Positions 1 through 6,387 of a stretch of DNA of 11,418 nucleotides are shown here, piece after piece. Numbering within the stretch: the first letter of the stretch is position 1; every line of letters starts with the position of its first letter. The stretch covers positions 1 through 11,418 of the forward strand of contig JAUXCK010000049.1 in the NCBI GenBank assembly GCA_030618925.1, read 5' to 3'. The notes beneath the pieces were generated by a model that saw only the letters and a program-made list of their open reading frames with translations, did no database searches and was not told where the DNA came from. A program made the translations under genes and the position numbers. The stretch comes from Desulfobacteraceae bacterium. Its GTDB lineage: Bacteria > Desulfobacterota > Desulfobacteria > Desulfobacterales > SURF-7.

Positions 1-269
1 CATCATTCAACGTACGATAAGTACGCCTCATAATGACTAAATTTGCACGTCTTGAATTTGAACTTTTTACAAAACCGTCTGAATCGGACTTATTACGAGT
101 TCATCATCTTTGGATTCCCGGGTTTTCGGGAGTTTCCAATGGGTCATTGCTTAACTTATTCTATTTTAATCACGATTTCAAAAACTTCAACAATTCATAA
201 TTAATAAAATCGGAATAACGGCATATTAAAAAAGCGCCCGCCTGTCTTTCTCTCAATATTATAAGGAAC

Positions 270-452
270 TTGTCTGTAAATTTAATTGTTGGCATTTCTG
301 ATATGAAAGCGACCCTTGCGGCCTATTCGCCTGGATCATGTATCGGGATCTCTATCTACGACCCTGTTGCCAAAGCAGGCGGCCTGCTCCGCTGCATGCT
401 TCCGGGACAAACAACAGGTTCCTTTTCAAAAGACCATGAATGCGCATTCTGA
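270..452 (+). pseudogene. cheD: CheD (chemoreceptor glutamine deamidase) N-terminal relic
   Basis: A 60-codon frame (TTG start, TGA stop) reads clearly as the first third of CheD, which deamidates receptor glutamines and is normally about 160 residues. Recognisable pieces are LIVGISDMK near the start, GSCIGISIYDPVAKAGGLL in the middle and MLPG after it; everything beyond is missing. In the family the catalytic set is Cys, His and Thr. Here Cys24 (GSC) is kept, but the His position (Cys+17) is Arg41 and the Thr position (Cys-6) is Ala18. The spacer between DMK and GSC also looks several residues shorter than usual. AAGGA at 263-267 sits only 2 nt before the TTG, so it could serve only the ATG at 303 poorly. 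No chemotaxis gene lies nearby. I infer a dead, truncated copy; a short expressed peptide cannot be excluded. Confidence 0.75.
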
Positions 453-464
453 AAGAGAAAATCA

Positions 465-524
465 CCTAAAATGCCCATTTATGGCCTAAAATGTCCATTT
501 ATGGCCTAAAATATCCATTTATGG
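465..524. repeat. Three phased 20-bp tandem repeats
   Basis: Three head-to-tail units at 465-484, 485-504 and 505-524 share the consensus CCTAAAATGNCCATTTATGG and differ at only two positions (GCC, GTC, ATC in the middle). Each unit contains two overlapping dyads, AAATG-NC-CATTT and CCAT-TT-ATGG. The block starts 13 bp after the stop of the cheD relic and ends one base before a candidate -35 box for the following acetyltransferase gene. The repeats could be regulator-binding sites, or the multiple terminal repeats of a lost insertion sequence (IS21-type ends carry repeats of about this size). The sequence alone does not decide between them. Confidence 0.9.
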
Positions 525-525
525 A

Positions 526-555
526 TAGACACTATTTAAATTAACCTCAAATAAT
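526..555 (+). promoter_or_regulatory. Candidate sigma70-type promoter for the GNAT gene
   Basis: TAGACA at 526-531 and AATAAT at 550-555 each match the sigma70 consensus hexamers at five of six positions, with an 18-nt spacer. Transcription would start near 562, only about 8 nt before the ATG at 570, which fits the absence of any Shine-Dalgarno sequence there. The call rests on consensus matching only, in AT-rich DNA where chance matches are common. Confidence 0.35.
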
Positions 556-558
556 GAT

Positions 559-571
559 ATGACGGCGTCAT
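559..571. promoter_or_regulatory. 13-bp perfect palindrome over the GNAT start codon
   Basis: ATGACG-G-CGTCAT is a perfect inverted repeat whose right arm includes the first two bases of the acetyltransferase ATG. Its location, at the predicted transcription start and first codon, is typical of a repressor operator. It could also fold the 5' end of the message into a short hairpin. No regulator gene is visible in the window, so the assignment is inferred. Confidence 0.35.
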
Positions 572-1031
572 GATACGCAAAGCAACCATATCGGATATTA
601 AGCCCATCCATAAACTTCTTCTCGAATACGGCAACCAGGGCCAGCTTCTGTCGCGACCCCTGAGCGAACTTTATGATCATATCAGAGATTTTTCGGTTTT
701 TATTGATGAGGCGGAAAACAGGGTTGCAGGCTGTTGCGCCCTGCAATTTTGCTGGGAAGATCTGGCAGAGATACGCTCACTGGCGGTTGTCTCCGGGTTT
801 TGGAAAAAAAAAATCGGAACAACGCTTGTGGAAGACGCCATCTCCGAGGCAAAATCATTCAACATTCGAAAAATTTTTTCGCTCACCTACCACCCGAAAT
901 TCTTTAAACAGTTTGGCTTCACCCAGATAGACCGGTCAGAGCTCCCCCTGAAAATCTGGAAAGACTGCCTCATCTGTGTCAAATTCCCCAACTGTGATGA
1001 AACCGCTATGATTAAAACAATCGACCTGTGA
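570..1031 (+). CDS. GNAT N-acetyltransferase, short ArgA (N-acetylglutamate synthase)-like
   Basis: This 153-residue protein has the single-domain GNAT layout: IRKATISDI at the N-terminus, VAGCCALQF and DLAEIRSLAV as the central strands, and FFKQFGF near the C-terminus. The whole pattern resembles the short N-acetylglutamate synthases (Mycobacterium Rv2747 type, first step of arginine synthesis). The acetyl-CoA loop is abnormal: the family motif [QR]-x-x-G-x-[GA] reads W78-K-K-K-I-G83, so the first and fourth key residues are replaced, encoded around a run of ten A at 804-813. A tail motif C133-x2-C136-x5-C142 follows LPLKIW. The ATG at 570 has no Shine-Dalgarno and may be nearly leaderless. 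No arginine genes lie nearby. The fold is secure; the substrate and whether the enzyme still works are uncertain. Confidence 0.85.
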   Translation: MIRKATISDIKPIHKLLLEYGNQGQLLSRPLSELYDHIRDFSVFIDEAENRVAGCCALQFCWEDLAEIRSLAVVSGFWKKKIGTTLVEDAISEAKSFNIRKIFSLTYHPKFFKQFGFTQIDRSELPLKIWKDCLICVKFPNCDETAMIKTIDL

Positions 1032-1066
1032 ACGCCTGAGAAAACCGGGAAAGACATAAAAGCGGG

Positions 1067-2134
1067 TCATGAATAAATAATATTCAGAGGGATCGGGGGG
1101 TATTTCCATATACCGGGGTTGGGGAGGATATGCTGCGCCCCCACCGTCAGCCAATTTAGATCCGGATGAATCTCTCTTAACTTTCCGTCATCCGGCGGTC
1201 TGGCCTGAGTGGTGTAGGCATAGGTCGCTTGAAATATGCAGACACGATCCCTGTTTTTCCCCTCCCGGGCAATCACATAATTCTTTGTAAAGGCGCGCAG
1301 GGAAATATTATTTGCCTCGGCAATCTGGGTGACTTCCGCTCTCGTAAACTTGCCCAGGATCAACTTGGACACACCTCTTTCTGAAATCCGTATCAAACTC
1401 CTTGCCTCACTGCTTCCGGTATAGACCGTACACAGGCACTGCTGTCGTCTCATGTACTGCGCCGCAACAATGGCTGCAGTCCTTCGCCCACCAACCATCA
1501 TCGGCAGTCCATAATATTCAAACAGTTTCTTCTGCAAATCTTCTGCGCATTTATCCCCCTTTTCATAAATATCCTTTGAAATATACCGGAGGCTTCGGGC
1601 CAGATCTTCAGCAGCATCGGTAATGGGCCAATCGATCCGGACATGAAAATGAGACAGAAAATATCGGCTGTTCCTCTGACGGGCCGGATCCCTTTGGAGC
1701 AGGAGTGCATAATCAACCGGCAGAAGGTCTTTCAGAAAATTAAAAAAATGGGCCGATTCGAGATACTTCTGATTTCTATTAAATTTATTATCAAGGCACA
1801 GCGCCTTGGTACCTAGAAGGTTTGCCTTGGTTGTCTTGTTAGAATCAAAAAACCGGATATATTTTTTGTGCTCATCCGGAAGGCTGTCTTCAAGAAAGAT
1901 TACAAGAAATGTGTTGTGGAGTTCATATTCGGTATTTGGAATCCTGGCTCTTGGCTTTAGTTCGCGCCACTCAACAAAAGGATAGGGAATCTTTTTCTCT
2001 TTAAAATTATGATAAGAATCAATCAGTGCATACTGGAGAATGAACTGGTCGAGCTCATCTCTCAACAGCTCATAATAGGAACGTCTCAAACGATTCTTGT
2101 TGCTGAGTTCCTCTCTATAACTCCAGAATCCCAA
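1067..2134 (-). CDS. Hypothetical protein, unrecognised family
   Basis: I do not recognise this protein. I place the start at the TTG at 2134 (355 residues) because AAGGAG lies at 2141-2146 with 6-nt spacing; an upstream TTG at 2161 would add 9 residues but has no ribosome-binding site. It is soluble-looking, with no signal peptide or membrane helix, and rich in Arg, Lys, Tyr and Phe. The N-terminal part is helical and charged (ELLRDELDQF). A Gly-Arg stretch (VGGRRTAAIVAAQYMRR) lies around two-thirds of the way along. It is followed by a helix-turn-helix-like segment (RAEVTQIAEANNISLRAF), suggestive but unproven. The C-terminus is Pro-rich. The gene is convergent with the acetyltransferase (35-bp gap, no clear terminator) and separated from the core operon by about 130 bp, so it looks like an accessory single gene. 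Confidence 0.75.
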   Translation of the reverse strand: MGFWSYREELSNKNRLRRSYYELLRDELDQFILQYALIDSYHNFKEKKIPYPFVEWRELKPRARIPNTEYELHNTFLVIFLEDSLPDEHKKYIRFFDSNKTTKANLLGTKALCLDNKFNRNQKYLESAHFFNFLKDLLPVDYALLLQRDPARQRNSRYFLSHFHVRIDWPITDAAEDLARSLRYISKDIYEKGDKCAEDLQKKLFEYYGLPMMVGGRRTAAIVAAQYMRRQQCLCTVYTGSSEARSLIRISERGVSKLILGKFTRAEVTQIAEANNISLRAFTKNYVIAREGKNRDRVCIFQATYAYTTQARPPDDGKLREIHPDLNWLTVGAQHILPNPGIWKYPPIPLNIIYS

Positions 2135-2140
2135 GGTGCT

Positions 2141-2146
2141 CTCCTT
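2141..2146 (-). promoter_or_regulatory. Ribosome-binding site that sets the hypothetical gene start
   Basis: On the minus strand this reads AAGGAG, 6 nt before a TTG at 2134. It is the only good Shine-Dalgarno near the 5' end, so it favours this TTG over the one at 2161, which has only T-rich sequence upstream. Confidence 0.65.
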
Positions 2147-2263
2147 TTCTTCAGGTGGCAATGGATGGAAAAAAACTCAATTTGTGGGCAGGATAAGGTG
2201 TCATACTGGTAGTACTATTAATAGATAGCATAGTTTTTTGATTTCGTCAACGATGTTAATCGC

Positions 2264-2971
2264 TTATTTTCGATTAAAGTGTTCGATCCATCGGTATAGT
2301 GCTTCCCGGTATCGAATCATAAGAATAACAAGGATCAGGCTGATTCCAAATAACACGGCGAACACATCATACATCTCTTTATACACGTACGCCCCCTGCA
2401 GGCTGAGCATCAACGTACCGGGCATCCGCCCGAATGTGGCGAGAAGAACAAAGAGTTTAAAAGGGAGCGACGTCAGGCCCAGCAATAAACAAAGATAATC
2501 TTTTGGAAAGCCGGGAAAAATAAAAAGCACCAGAAGAACGATAATGCCCTGTCGCTTCAAAAGGGATTCAAACCGCGCAAGCACATGGGAAGGAAGAAGT
2601 TTTCGGATATAGCGTTCCCCCAGAAACCGGCCGACACCAAAATTCACTATTGATCCCAGTGCCAGCCCGATGCTGGAATAGAAAAACCCTTGAAGCGCAC
2701 CGAACAGGTACCCGCCAATAAACCCCGAGGCTTCACCCGGAACCGGGGCAAACAATACCTGCAGAACCTGGAGCAGGATGAAGATCAGAGGCGCCCCTGC
2801 CCCGAAACCGGAAACAAAGGCAGTAATCTTCTCCCTGTCTGTCAGCACGTCAACCAGATACAGGCTGAACACCCAAAGCGCCTTCCGATAATAAATTGTC
2901 AGCAGGATAAGCGCGCTTGCCATAACCACCGCAAGCATTGCCTTCTTGCCGGGTAGTGATTTTAACGTCAT
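2264..2971 (-). CDS. TVP38/TMEM64 (DedA-superfamily) membrane protein
   Basis: A 235-residue integral membrane protein with about five to six hydrophobic segments. It shows the VTT/SNARE-associated domain signatures: FAPVPGE (residues 74-80), GGYLFG (86-91), a conserved Gly-Arg in FGVGRFLGE (near 115), the re-entrant FPGFPKD (152-158) and R-x-P-G (182-185). Family members are implicated in lipid scrambling/flipping and membrane homeostasis; the substrate here is unknown. The ATG at 2971 lies 28 bp after the pgk stop, on the same strand, with only a weak ribosome-binding site, so it is probably the last gene of the gyrA-pgk run. No convincing intrinsic terminator was found on the minus strand after its TAA. 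Confidence 0.93.
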   Translation of the reverse strand: MTLKSLPGKKAMLAVVMASALILLTIYYRKALWVFSLYLVDVLTDREKITAFVSGFGAGAPLIFILLQVLQVLFAPVPGEASGFIGGYLFGALQGFFYSSIGLALGSIVNFGVGRFLGERYIRKLLPSHVLARFESLLKRQGIIVLLVLFIFPGFPKDYLCLLLGLTSLPFKLFVLLATFGRMPGTLMLSLQGAYVYKEMYDVFAVLFGISLILVILMIRYREALYRWIEHFNRK

Positions 2972-2999
2972 AAAATTGAATGTTGCCTGAAAAATGAGT

Positions 3000-4196
3000 T
3001 TATTTGTCTGTCAGCGCCTCAACCCCCGGCAACACCTTTCCCGCAAGAAATTCAAGCGACGCCCCCCCGCCTGTCGACACATGAGAAACTCGCTCAGCCA
3101 CACCGGCTTTTTCGACCGCTGAAGCAGAATCACCGCCGCCAATCACGGTTGTGGCCCCCCTGTCTGTTGATTCCGCCAGCACATTGGCGAGCGCATAGGT
3201 TCCTTTTGCAGTCTTCTCTATTTCAAAAACGCCCATGGGGCCATTCCACACAATGGTTTTTGCATCTCTAAGAACCGTTTCAAATTGTCGAATGGATTCG
3301 GACCCGATATCAAGCCCGACCCAGTCCGCAGGAATCCGGCTGCTTTTTACTTCCTTCAATTTCCCCACCTTCCGGGCTTTAAAATCAAAACCGTCAGATA
3401 TCATGCAGTCCGGGGGCAGAAGAATTTTGTCTTTTCCTGTTGAAAGAAGTTCCTTTGCGAGCTCAACCTTGTCCGCCTCAAGAAGGGATTGCCCGATCGC
3501 AAGCCCCATGGCTTTAAAAAAGGTAAATGCCATTCCCCCGCCAATAATCAAGCGATCGACCTTGGGCAGCAGGTTTGATATCACATCAATTTTTCCGGAT
3601 ATTTTGGCGCCGCCTAAAATGGCAACAAACGGTCTTGCGGGATTTTCCATCAGCCTGCCAAGATAATCGAGCTCTTTCATCAGGAGAAACCCGGCCGCGC
3701 AGCGGTCCATGTGATGGGTGACGCCCTCGGTGGATGCATGGGCACGGTGGGCCGTTCCAAAGGCATCGTTGACATAAACATCCCCAAGCCGGGCGAGCTT
3801 TGCAGCAAACCCTTTCTCATTCTCTGTCTCCTCCTTATGATAACGGAGATTTTCCAGCAGGAGTATCTGCCCGGGGCCAAGCTGTTCAACAATGGATTCC
3901 GTTTCCGCCCCAATGCAGTCCTCAGAAAACCCAACCTCTTTTCCAAGATGACGACCCAGAACGGACACGCAGGGGTTTAACGACATCCCGGCCACACGTT
4001 TCCCCTTTGGCCTTCCCAGATGAGACATGAGGACCAGGCTGCCGCCTCTCTCAAGAATATACCTTATGCTTGGAAGTGCTGCCGAAATCCGTTTGTCATT
4101 GGCCACCCTGCCCCCTTCGAGGGGCACATTAAAATCAACGCGCATCAGAACGCGTTTCCCGAAAATTTCCAGATCTTCGATGGTCAGCTTTTCCAT
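3000..4196 (-). CDS. pgk: Phosphoglycerate kinase
   Basis: This complete 398-residue enzyme interconverts 1,3-bisphosphoglycerate plus ADP with 3-phosphoglycerate plus ATP, in cytosolic glycolysis and gluconeogenesis. The N-terminal domain carries the substrate-binding signatures RVDFNVPL, SHLGRPKG, LLENLRYHKEE and NDAFGTAHRAHAS. The C-terminal domain carries the nucleotide site: ILGGAKISGKIDV, GGGMAFTF, WNGPMGVFE and the GGGDSA and STGGGASLE loops. Length is normal for the bacterial enzyme and no key motif is missing. The ATG at 4196 has an excellent Shine-Dalgarno. A gap of about 100 bp separates it from the upstream cysteine protein; this could hold its own promoter, but I see no strong consensus there. 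Confidence 0.99.
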   Translation of the reverse strand: MEKLTIEDLEIFGKRVLMRVDFNVPLEGGRVANDKRISAALPSIRYILERGGSLVLMSHLGRPKGKRVAGMSLNPCVSVLGRHLGKEVGFSEDCIGAETESIVEQLGPGQILLLENLRYHKEETENEKGFAAKLARLGDVYVNDAFGTAHRAHASTEGVTHHMDRCAAGFLLMKELDYLGRLMENPARPFVAILGGAKISGKIDVISNLLPKVDRLIIGGGMAFTFFKAMGLAIGQSLLEADKVELAKELLSTGKDKILLPPDCMISDGFDFKARKVGKLKEVKSSRIPADWVGLDIGSESIRQFETVLRDAKTIVWNGPMGVFEIEKTAKGTYALANVLAESTDRGATTVIGGGDSASAVEKAGVAERVSHVSTGGGASLEFLAGKVLPGVEALTDK

Positions 4197-4200
4197 TTCA

Positions 4201-4210
4201 CACCTCCCTT
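4201..4210 (-). promoter_or_regulatory. Strong ribosome-binding site of pgk
   Basis: AAGGGAGGTG on the minus strand, with the GGGAGG core at 4203-4208 placed 6 nt before the pgk ATG. It is the strongest initiation signal in the block and agrees with high expression of a central-metabolism enzyme. Confidence 0.8.
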
Positions 4211-4297
4211 GTCAGGCCCCTGCTCGAATTTCAACACCTGGATTAGAACTTTCAAAAAGGGTCAAACCAGCAAGGAAACAAATTTTGAAATGGCGGT

Positions 4298-4573
4298 TTA
4301 CCCATCCCCCCTGTGCTTGATCCGACGCTTGATATCCTTTTTTCTTGACCATCTTTCAAAAAAACCGATCAGGCCCGACGCGTATGCCCGGTCTGCCAAT
4401 TCATCTTTGGCTCTTAATCCTGCCGGCCCCTTGAGAGCGGCCCTCAGGCATTCAGTCTTGAAAATGCACTGCACGCAGGTCTCAGGGGATTGTCTCAGCC
4501 CGTCCTCATGTTCAGGGAAAACAATATCCAGTTTTCCGAAACAGTCAGGGCGATGCGTTTTGGGTTCATTCAT
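4298..4573 (-). CDS. Small four-cysteine protein, putative Fe-S or Zn binding
   Basis: A 91-residue soluble protein of unknown function. It has exactly four cysteines: C11 (RPDCFG), then C33-x2-C36-x5-C42 in the segment TCVQCIFKTECLRAAL. The spacing C-x(n)-C-x2-C-x5-C and the following CLxxAL resemble the [4Fe-4S]-binding core of actinobacterial WhiB-like regulators. The rest of the chain does not carry the WhiB glycine-tryptophan turn, so homology is not claimed. The C-terminal half (DELADRAYASGLIGFFERW) is helical, ending in a basic KKDIKRRIKH tail. The start ATG overlaps the radC stop codon (TAATG), implying translational coupling. Four cysteines in so short a protein, in this spacing, make metal binding the leading inference. 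Confidence 0.82.
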   Translation of the reverse strand: MNEPKTHRPDCFGKLDIVFPEHEDGLRQSPETCVQCIFKTECLRAALKGPAGLRAKDELADRAYASGLIGFFERWSRKKDIKRRIKHRGDG

Positions 4574-5325
4574 TAGGTGAGTGTGTCTTCCTGTGCTTCA
4601 TATTCCTGATTCAACCTGGCGATATGGCCATGATCGGCAAAACTGAAATACTGGTTATCGCCGATAACAATATGATCGTGAACTGTGATGCCCATTACCC
4701 TGCAGGAAAACAGGAGCCTTTTTGTGATGGAAATATCTTCAGGTGATGGGGTTGAATCGCCGGATGGATGGTTGTGGGCAAAAATCAATGCCGCCGCCTT
4801 CTGCTCCAGGGCCTCACGGACCACCTCTCTCGGGTAAACAGAACTGCTCAATAAGGAGCCTTTAAACAGTATTTTGCTTGAGATCACCCGGCTCTTGGCA
4901 TCGAGAAAAATCACCTTGAAACATTCCTGTGCTTTATCCCTCAGAAGGTGATACAGATAATCAAATAATGCCTTGGAGTGAAGGATGGGCTCCCTGCCGA
5001 CGATTCGCTTTTCCAGATAGCGATCAGCTGTCGCCTTAATCAGCTTAATCCCAAACAGGTTTTTGGGCCCGATCCCTTGAACGGTACACAATTCCTCTTT
5101 TGATGCTTCAAACACGCCCTGCAGGGTCTTGAAACGGGTAAGCGCGGCCTTGGCCGCTTCCTTACAGTCCTTTCTGGGGGTCCCAAGGGTCAGGAGAAGT
5201 TCGATAATTTCATAATCGTGAAATCCCGCCAGTCCTGATTCCAGAAATTTCTCTCTCAGCCTGCCCCGATGTCCTTCGCCCTTGTGTGCCTTGTCTGCCT
5301 TCATAAAATGCAACGGATCACTCAA
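4573..5325 (-). CDS. radC: RadC family JAMM/MPN-domain protein
   Basis: A full-length 250-residue member of the RadC (UPF0758) family. The N-terminal half carries GHRGRLREKFL, the conserved PRKD after the LLL helix, and a helix-hairpin-helix-like TVQGIGPKNL (81-90). The C-terminal JAMM domain has H174-x-H176 and D187 in HNHPSGDSTPSPED, the usual metal-binding set. Despite the name, the family is not firmly linked to DNA repair; its true reaction is unsettled. The start is uncertain: TTG at 5325 lies 11 bp after the gpsA stop with no clear ribosome-binding site, and ATG at 5304 (shorter by 7) is the alternative. Coupling to gpsA translation is likely. It overlaps the downstream cysteine protein by one base. 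Confidence 0.95.
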   Translation of the reverse strand: MSDPLHFMKADKAHKGEGHRGRLREKFLESGLAGFHDYEIIELLLTLGTPRKDCKEAAKAALTRFKTLQGVFEASKEELCTVQGIGPKNLFGIKLIKATADRYLEKRIVGREPILHSKALFDYLYHLLRDKAQECFKVIFLDAKSRVISSKILFKGSLLSSSVYPREVVREALEQKAAALIFAHNHPSGDSTPSPEDISITKRLLFSCRVMGITVHDHIVIGDNQYFSFADHGHIARLNQEYEAQEDTLT

Positions 5326-5336
5326 ATATAGGTCGA

Positions 5337-6383
5337 CTAAACCGTCATGCCTTCCAGTTCATGCTTCAGAGTTCTCGTCATCAACCTGTACACCGCCTCA
5401 GAGGGTGAGTACTCATCATAAAGGACATGATACACCTCATGCGAAATCGGCATTTCAACCCCCAACTTGCGGGAGAGGTTGAAAACAGACTTGGCTGTCT
5501 TCACGCCTTCTGCAACCATCCGCATCTCTTTTAAAATATCCTTTAATTTTTTCCCCTCTCCGATCTGCTTTCCCACCGAGTAATTTCGGCTTAAATTACC
5601 GGTACATGTAAGGATAAGATCCCCCATGCCTGCCAGGCCGGCAAATGTGTGCGGATCTGCACCAAGTGTCATGCCCAGGCGCCGGATTTCGGCAAGACCT
5701 CTTGTGATGAGGGCCGCCCTTGTATTCAGCCCGAGCCCGAGCCCGTCAACGATGCCTGATGCAATGGCAATCACATTCTTCACCGCCCCCCCCAGTTCAA
5801 CGCCGGTCACATCATCTATGGTGTAGACCCTGAACGTGGGTACGGCAAAAACGTCCTGTACAAAACGGGCCACATCCGGGTCCTTTGACGCAACCGTCAC
5901 CACAGTGGGAACACCCTTTACGACTTCCCTTGCAAAACTGGGTCCTGAGATAACGGCCAATCGGGTTTCAGGGATATGGGGTATTGTTTCATGCAGCACC
6001 TGGGACATTGTCAGGTGCGTTATGTTTTCTATTCCCTTTGATGCTGAAACCACGATGGATTTATCGGACACATATCCCGCCATTTTTTTTGCGGTTTCCC
6101 GCACAAGGTGAGAGGGGACCACGGTAAGAATCATGTCCTTATCTGCTGCCACATCCCCAAGGTCATTTGACGGAAATAAATTTTCCGAAAGGGGAATCCC
6201 CGGCAGGAAAAAGCTGTTTTCCCGCAGCGCCTGAATCTGGTCCTTTACTTCCGGTTCATATGCCCAGAGATCTACGCGATACCCTTTTTCAGCCAAAAGA
6301 TTTGCCAGGGCAGTCCCCCAGCTTCCCGCACCGATGACGCCCAGTTTTATGGCTTCCGGCCCTGTCTCCTTTGGAATCTGCAT
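5337..6383 (-). CDS. gpsA: Glycerol-3-phosphate dehydrogenase [NAD(P)+]
   Basis: GpsA reduces dihydroxyacetone phosphate to sn-glycerol-3-phosphate, the backbone for phospholipids, in the cytosol. The Rossmann dinucleotide loop G18-A-G-S-W-G23 is near the N-terminus. It is followed by SASKGIE, ISGPSFAREV, the catalytic-lysine segment GGAVKNVIAIASG, and GMGDLILTC with the SRN residues that bind substrate and cofactor. I choose the ATG at 6383 (348 residues), 4 bp after the gyrA stop, because AAGGAGG lies upstream inside the end of gyrA. The reading frame stays open to 6437, but the 18 extra residues are Arg-rich, family-atypical and overlap gyrA. Tight spacing indicates co-transcription and probable coupling with gyrA. 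Confidence 0.98.
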   Translation of the reverse strand: MQIPKETGPEAIKLGVIGAGSWGTALANLLAEKGYRVDLWAYEPEVKDQIQALRENSFFLPGIPLSENLFPSNDLGDVAADKDMILTVVPSHLVRETAKKMAGYVSDKSIVVSASKGIENITHLTMSQVLHETIPHIPETRLAVISGPSFAREVVKGVPTVVTVASKDPDVARFVQDVFAVPTFRVYTIDDVTGVELGGAVKNVIAIASGIVDGLGLGLNTRAALITRGLAEIRRLGMTLGADPHTFAGLAGMGDLILTCTGNLSRNYSVGKQIGEGKKLKDILKEMRMVAEGVKTAKSVFNLSRKLGVEMPISHEVYHVLYDEYSPSEAVYRLMTRTLKHELEGMTV

Positions 6384-6387
6384 GGGG

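Noticed and set aside
1..31. Possible minus-strand start ATG at 31 reading MRRTYRTLND off the left edge, and a CGTAC/GTACG dyad at 11-25
   Set aside because: Only ten codons are visible, there is no ribosome-binding site, and the resemblance to the start of ribosomal protein L34 fades after five residues.
116..131. Hairpin TCCCG-GGTTTT-CGGGA
   Set aside because: The stem is only 5 bp and no T-tract follows on either strand, so a terminator call is not justified.
33..200. A 55-codon plus-strand frame starting MTKFARLEF
   Set aside because: It is open and not low-complexity, but has no Shine-Dalgarno and no recognisable similarity, and lies in AT-rich flank DNA. Too weak to call a gene.
2214..2239. 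ACTAT/ATAGT stem followed by six T, terminator-like on the plus strand
   Set aside because: The stem is short and AT-only, and no plus-strand gene ends before it; the neighbouring genes run on the minus strand.
4250..4290. Inverted repeat TTTCAAAA ... TTTTGAAA upstream of pgk
   Set aside because: The arms are 8 bp, AT-rich and 25 nt apart; chance occurrence is likely and no promoter is clearly associated.
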